This document shows positions 5,296-8,271 of a stretch of DNA of 8,271 bases, piece by piece. The position numbers and the translations under genes were made by a program. Below the pieces are notes generated by a model. That model did no database searches, was not told the DNA's origin, and worked only from the letters and a program-made list of their open reading frames with translations. Numbering within the stretch: position 1 is the stretch's first letter; each line of letters opens with the position of its first letter. This DNA is from Planctomycetota bacterium (GTDB taxonomy: Bacteria; Planctomycetota; Brocadiia; JAJRTI01), in assembly GCA_024278415.1 (NCBI GenBank), contig JAJRTI010000574.1, positions 1-8,271 of the forward strand. The letters run 5' to 3'.

Positions 5296-7869
5296 CTAGC
5301 GCTCGATCAGATACCACAGCGTCTCGTACGCCGGGCCGATCTTGATGGCGACGCTGTTGCCGGAGTTGACGCCCTCCACCGTGGCCTTGCGCCGGCCCGC
5401 GGGGTCGAGTGCGCTCACCTTGGCGCGGCCCGGCACGGTGATCGTCGCGGGGATGCCTTCGGCGATGATGGGTGCGCGGCCCCACTTGCGGCCCACGGTC
5501 GTGCGATCCGCGTTCCAGCCCATGTCCGTGTTCTCGACCGCGCCGGCGGCCACGAGCAGCACGCGCTTGGACTCGGCGATGGGCTTGGCGTCGAGCGCGG
5601 CCAGAGCGATGCTCGCCCACTTGCGCTCGGTCTTGGCCATGTGGATGGCCACGTCGCCGAGTTCGATCGTCTGGCCGGCGATGAAGCCCACCGCCGCACG
5701 CACCGCGGGTGCGTTGACCGTATACGCGGCCTGTTTCGGATTCGACGTGTCCCATTGCACCTGCCGCGGCTTCGCGGATTTGTCGGCCCGCAGTTCGAGC
5801 CGTCCGCCCGATTTGAACGCAAGCGCCATGCGGTAGGCGAGCATGTCGTTCACTCCGAAGCCCACTTTGCGCCACAACTCAGTTGCGGCGGCCATGCCAT
5901 TGCGCGGCAGCGCCTCCGGCACGCGCAGCGTGGCGCGCGCGGCCGCGGGCGCGACCGCGGCGCAACGGAACATGACGGCCGCGACCGGGAGGAACGCCAT
6001 CTTGCCCGGATGCGGCGCAAGGCTGAAGTAGCCGCTGAGCCGCGTCGTCTCGGCCGACAGCCCCGGGCTGCCGTAGCAGAACTGGTAGAACGCGTCCCAG
6101 TCCTGGAGCGCGGCGAACGACGCCATCATGGGGAACATTTCGGCCGAATAGTCGCTCGGCGCGGGATGGTCGTACTCGCTGAGCGTAAACGGTTTGCCCG
6201 CGACACGGTAGGCCGCTCGGCCGATCAGCGTGCCGCCCGACGTGCTCGCAACCATGGACGTGTTGGGGATGCGCCAGTTGCCGCCGTCCCAGGGCTTGCC
6301 GGGGAAATGCGGATGCTGCCAATAGCCGTGGATGTCCACGAAATCGCTCAGCGTGGCCTCGCGGTGTGCGCCGGCGATGCCGCCGTAGGACGCCTGCGTG
6401 TCGGTGACCAACGCGCGCACGTGGAGCGTGTCTTTGAGGTAGCGCACCATGCCGGCCACGTACTCGCGTTCCGTGTCCACGAGGAACTGCCAGAAGTCCG
6501 CGAACGCGCTGGGCGCGGCGTTGGCTTCGGGCAGCGTGATGTTGTTGGCTTCGATGGACTGGTCCTGCGCGAGGCCGATGTAGCCCCCAGGCCGCAACGA
6601 CACGTCCGCGACCCAGCACACGCCGACTTTGCTCTGGAAGTTGAAGCTCACCCGCGTGTGGTTGGCTAGCGGGCCGCGGCACTTGAAGGTGAACGAGTGC
6701 AGCTTCCAATCCTTGCCGAACTCGACGGATTCGTTGAGCCCGACCATTTTCCACGGCGCCCGGTCCATGCGCACGCCGACGCTCACCTTGCGCGGGGGGT
6801 CGGCCTTGCCGCGGAACGACAGTGTGTAGGACTGGCCGTCTTTGAGGTCGAGGCCGATCTGGTGGAGCTGGAAGTGCCACGGCAGCAGGCCGACCTGGGT
6901 CAACTCGCAGCGCATGGCCTTCATGCCGGGTTTGGGGCCGTCCACCACCCGCATGGTTCCTTCGGCTGGCTTGGGCGCTTCGAGCGTCCAGCGCGTCGTG
7001 CCCTGAGTGAAATCGCGATTGACCAGCATCTCCGCCCCCAGCGGCTCCGCGGTCTCGTCCCACTTCGCGCGCAGCGCGGCCGTGTTGCCGTAGCGTTTCT
7101 TGAGCCACGCACGCCACTGCCGCAACAGTTCCCCGCCGTAGGGATCGGGGAGTGTGCGCAGCGCGTTGCGGCTCTTGGTGAGGATCGAGTTCTCGTTGTT
7201 GATCTCCACGCACAGCACGGCCGGCTCGTTCGCGTACGTCGTCTTCGTGTACGGATTGCGGTGCGTGAGCAGCATGCGCGCGTAGTCGCGCTGCATTTGG
7301 ATGAACTTGGGGAAGAAGTTGTCCAAGCCTTTGCCGAAGCGGAACGCGCGGTTGAGTTCGCGGATGTCCTTGGCGTACGTGCGGGACACGTGGAGGTTGA
7401 GGTTCGCGTAGATGCCGTGCTGCTTCAGTTGGTAGATCGTCCAGTCGAGGCGGTCGAGTTGTTGGGGGTCGAGGCCGCTGTAGTCCTTCTTCCAGATGCC
7501 CCGCGGCGTGGGGTGGCAGTCCATGTGATGGAACCGCACGACGTTGATGCCGAACTGCCGGAGTCGGAACGCGATCTTCGGCGCCTCCTCCTTGGAAGGG
7601 AACGCGTTGCCGAAGGTAAAGTTCGTGCCCAGCAGGCGCAGCCGCTTGCCGCGGCCATCGACGAAGTGGCCGTCCTTGGTCGTGACGAACCCAGCCGCTC
7701 CGGCCGGCTCAGGGTTGAGCCACGACATGTCCACGGCCGAGCCCTCGGCCCCATAAGGCGGCATGCCAAACGCGAACCAGCCCTCAGGCGGTTCGGCCTG
7801 GGCAAGAGGCGTGGCAAGCGCACACGCGACAAGAATCAAGGCGAACAGCTTCGCGGGATGCGGCCTCAT
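5296..7869 (-). CDS. Exported clan GH-A (GH5-like) glycoside hydrolase with inserted CBM4/9-type domain
   Basis: 857 residues. A clear signal peptide (hydrophobic LFALILVACALATP, cut after LAQA at about 25) sends it out of the cytoplasm. The barrel begins at about residue 60 (KRLRLLGTNF; INVVRFHHMD at 108-117). The acid/base candidate is E226 in VEINNENS, preceded by the Asn typical of clan GH-A, and the nucleophile candidate is E565 in TLSEYDHP. H514 and Y516 (DIHGYW) fit the GH5-type strand 6 motif. Residues about 278-428 (LVNRDFTQGTTRWTLE...) form a CBM4/9-like beta-sandwich inserted between the two catalytic glutamates. The C-terminal part (about 640-857) is beta-rich. Substrate is not predictable; beta-mannan, beta-glucan or similar beta-linked glycans are candidates. 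The ATG at 7869 has AAGGAG six bases upstream and a good promoter at 7919-7948. The gene is bracketed by two REP-like doublets. Confidence 0.93.
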   Translation of the reverse strand: MRPHPAKLFALILVACALATPLAQAEPPEGWFAFGMPPYGAEGSAVDMSWLNPEPAGAAGFVTTKDGHFVDGRGKRLRLLGTNFTFGNAFPSKEEAPKIAFRLRQFGINVVRFHHMDCHPTPRGIWKKDYSGLDPQQLDRLDWTIYQLKQHGIYANLNLHVSRTYAKDIRELNRAFRFGKGLDNFFPKFIQMQRDYARMLLTHRNPYTKTTYANEPAVLCVEINNENSILTKSRNALRTLPDPYGGELLRQWRAWLKKRYGNTAALRAKWDETAEPLGAEMLVNRDFTQGTTRWTLEAPKPAEGTMRVVDGPKPGMKAMRCELTQVGLLPWHFQLHQIGLDLKDGQSYTLSFRGKADPPRKVSVGVRMDRAPWKMVGLNESVEFGKDWKLHSFTFKCRGPLANHTRVSFNFQSKVGVCWVADVSLRPGGYIGLAQDQSIEANNITLPEANAAPSAFADFWQFLVDTEREYVAGMVRYLKDTLHVRALVTDTQASYGGIAGAHREATLSDFVDIHGYWQHPHFPGKPWDGGNWRIPNTSMVASTSGGTLIGRAAYRVAGKPFTLSEYDHPAPSDYSAEMFPMMASFAALQDWDAFYQFCYGSPGLSAETTRLSGYFSLAPHPGKMAFLPVAAVMFRCAAVAPAAARATLRVPEALPRNGMAAATELWRKVGFGVNDMLAYRMALAFKSGGRLELRADKSAKPRQVQWDTSNPKQAAYTVNAPAVRAAVGFIAGQTIELGDVAIHMAKTERKWASIALAALDAKPIAESKRVLLVAAGAVENTDMGWNADRTTVGRKWGRAPIIAEGIPATITVPGRAKVSALDPAGRRKATVEGVNSGNSVAIKIGPAYETLWYLIER

Positions 7870-7875
7870 GGACGA

Positions 7876-7881
7876 CTCCTT
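7876..7881 (-). promoter_or_regulatory. Strong ribosome binding site of the GH-A hydrolase gene
   Basis: AAGGAG on the minus strand, 6 bases before the ATG at 7869. It fixes the start and agrees with the signal peptide beginning at that Met. Confidence 0.8.
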
Positions 7882-7918
7882 GATTGCAGGGAAGGGGAGC
7901 GATAGGGTAGCCTGGACC

Positions 7919-7948
7919 AGTATAGTCCCGGACGCCCATCGGTGTCCA
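7919..7948 (-). promoter_or_regulatory. Sigma70-type promoter of the GH-A hydrolase gene
   Basis: Minus-strand TGGACA (7943-7948, five of six matches to TTGACA) is followed after 18 bases by TATACT (7919-7924, five of six matches to TATAAT). The start site would be near 7912, leaving a leader of about 43 bases. The -35 box overlaps the hairpin at 7946-7965, which could matter for regulation or simply reflect repeat insertion next to the promoter. Confidence 0.55.
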
Positions 7949-7965
7949 CGGCTGAAGCGCCGTGG
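7946..7965. repeat. Hairpin overlapping the -35 box of the GH-A promoter
   Basis: ccacggc (7946-7952) pairs perfectly with gccgtgg (7959-7965) around tgaagc. The core gctgaagcgc is shared with the central hairpin at 4550-4569 although the stems differ, which suggests two members of one palindrome family. It abuts the REP-like doublet at 7970. Confidence 0.5.
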
Positions 7966-7969
7966 GATC

Positions 7970-8050
7970 GCCTGTAGTGCTCACGTCAGTGAGCCTCTGG
8001 GGCGGCCCGGCCCCCTTGTGGCGAGGCGCACTGACGTGCGCACTACAGGC
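7970..8050. repeat. REP-like doublet B: 28-bp inverted arms with compensated internal hairpins
   Basis: The arms 7970-7997 and 8023-8050 are inverted copies matching at 26 of 28 positions, with a 25-base centre. Each has an internal 6-bp hairpin: gctcac/gtgagc around gtca (7979-7994) and gcgcac/gtgcgc around tgac (8026-8041). The two mismatches between the arms are exactly the paired positions of the internal stem, so both hairpins stay perfect. A GTAG head lies at the outer end of each arm (7974-7977; as CTAC at 8043-8046). The arm length and layout equal those of the doublet at 5133-5204 while the stem sequence differs. It sits between the divergent GH-A gene and the partial gene at 8088. 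Confidence 0.8.
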
Positions 8051-8087
8051 CCCCCAATCCCATCCTACCCCTCCGGATCAACCACTC

Positions 8088-8271
8088 ATGCCCCAGCCTA
8101 TGTGCCTTGTTGCTCTGGTAGCCGCCTGTTTGACCCACGCCTGCGCGGGAGCGATGCGTGAAGTGCCGGTGAAGGCCATCGGCTTCATCGGCCCGGGCCC
8201 CGCGGCCGAGCCGCCGGAGTCGGCCACGTGCGGAACCATGGGCTATCAGTCCTCCGTCGGCTTCCCATACC
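8088..8271 (+). CDS. N-terminus of a secreted protein of unknown family (3' end outside window)
   Basis: The frame is open from ATG 8088 to the window edge (61 codons plus one base). The product starts MPQPMCLVALVAACLTHACAG, a short hydrophobic leader with a likely signal peptidase I cut after CAGA, followed by REVPVKAIGFIGPGPAAEPPE. A VAAC sequence could be read as a lipobox, but no basic residues precede it and the position is very early, so I prefer an ordinary signal peptide. No strong ribosome binding site precedes the ATG; the in-frame ATG at 8100 is an alternative. It is transcribed divergently from the GH-A gene. The family is not recognisable from this fragment. Confidence 0.6.
   Translation, partial: MPQPMCLVALVAACLTHACAGAMREVPVKAIGFIGPGPAAEPPESATCGTMGYQSSVGFPY

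Noticed and set aside
5641..7905. Long open frames on the plus strand opposite the GH-A gene, and 5879-7213 in another minus frame
   Set aside because: Low-complexity Arg/Ala/His-rich products with no motifs; they mirror the codon structure of the real gene.

Overview
The window is GC-rich bacterial chromosome or metagenome contig. It carries long secreted carbohydrate-active proteins, long intergenic regions and many extragenic palindromes. A DUF4838 protein, a clan GH-A hydrolase with an inserted carbohydrate-binding module, an HPr with the regulatory serine, and REP-like palindromes together suggest a polysaccharide-degrading member of the PVC group or a neighbouring phylum (Planctomycetota, Lentisphaerota, Verrucomicrobiota, Hydrogenedentota). 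This is inferred from gene content; no rRNA or marker gene is present to settle it.

Layout, left to right. Positions 1-645 (+) hold the C-terminal part of an unidentified beta-rich protein cut by the window edge. Its end overlaps by 7 bases the end of a convergent two-gene module on the minus strand: a PIN-domain (VapC-like) nuclease at 819-1298 followed after 3 bases by a 58-residue charged helical protein at 639-815, the probable antitoxin. Upstream of the nuclease is a candidate promoter/operator with a 9-bp inverted repeat between two copies of a 10-bp direct repeat. Positions 1505-4432 (+) encode a 975-residue exported DUF4838 protein with extra beta domains at both ends. The 268-base gap after it holds a run of perfect hairpins that look like a dispersed repeat.

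On the minus strand, 4701-4979 encodes an HPr phosphocarrier with a strong sigma70-type promoter at 5045-5072. Upstream on the same strand, 5296-7869 encodes an 857-residue exported clan GH-A hydrolase with its own good promoter and ribosome binding site. At the right edge (8088-8271, +) a new secreted protein begins and runs out of the window.

Two structural elements stand out. Each intergenic region flanking the GH-A gene holds a pair of inverted 28-base arms. Each arm has a GTAG head at its outer end followed by its own 6-bp hairpin. The two pairs share this layout but not their stem sequence, and the second pair shows matched substitutions that keep the internal hairpins intact. This is the architecture of REP/BIME elements moved by TnpA_REP (RAYT) transposases, although no such transposase lies in the window.

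Functionally the two large exported proteins fit extracellular or periplasmic glycan breakdown. The HPr, with both the phosphotransfer histidine and the regulatory serine, could link sugar status to control. The PIN module is a separate, probably acquired, accessory unit. I see no tRNA, rRNA, CRISPR array, transposase or classical U-tract terminator.
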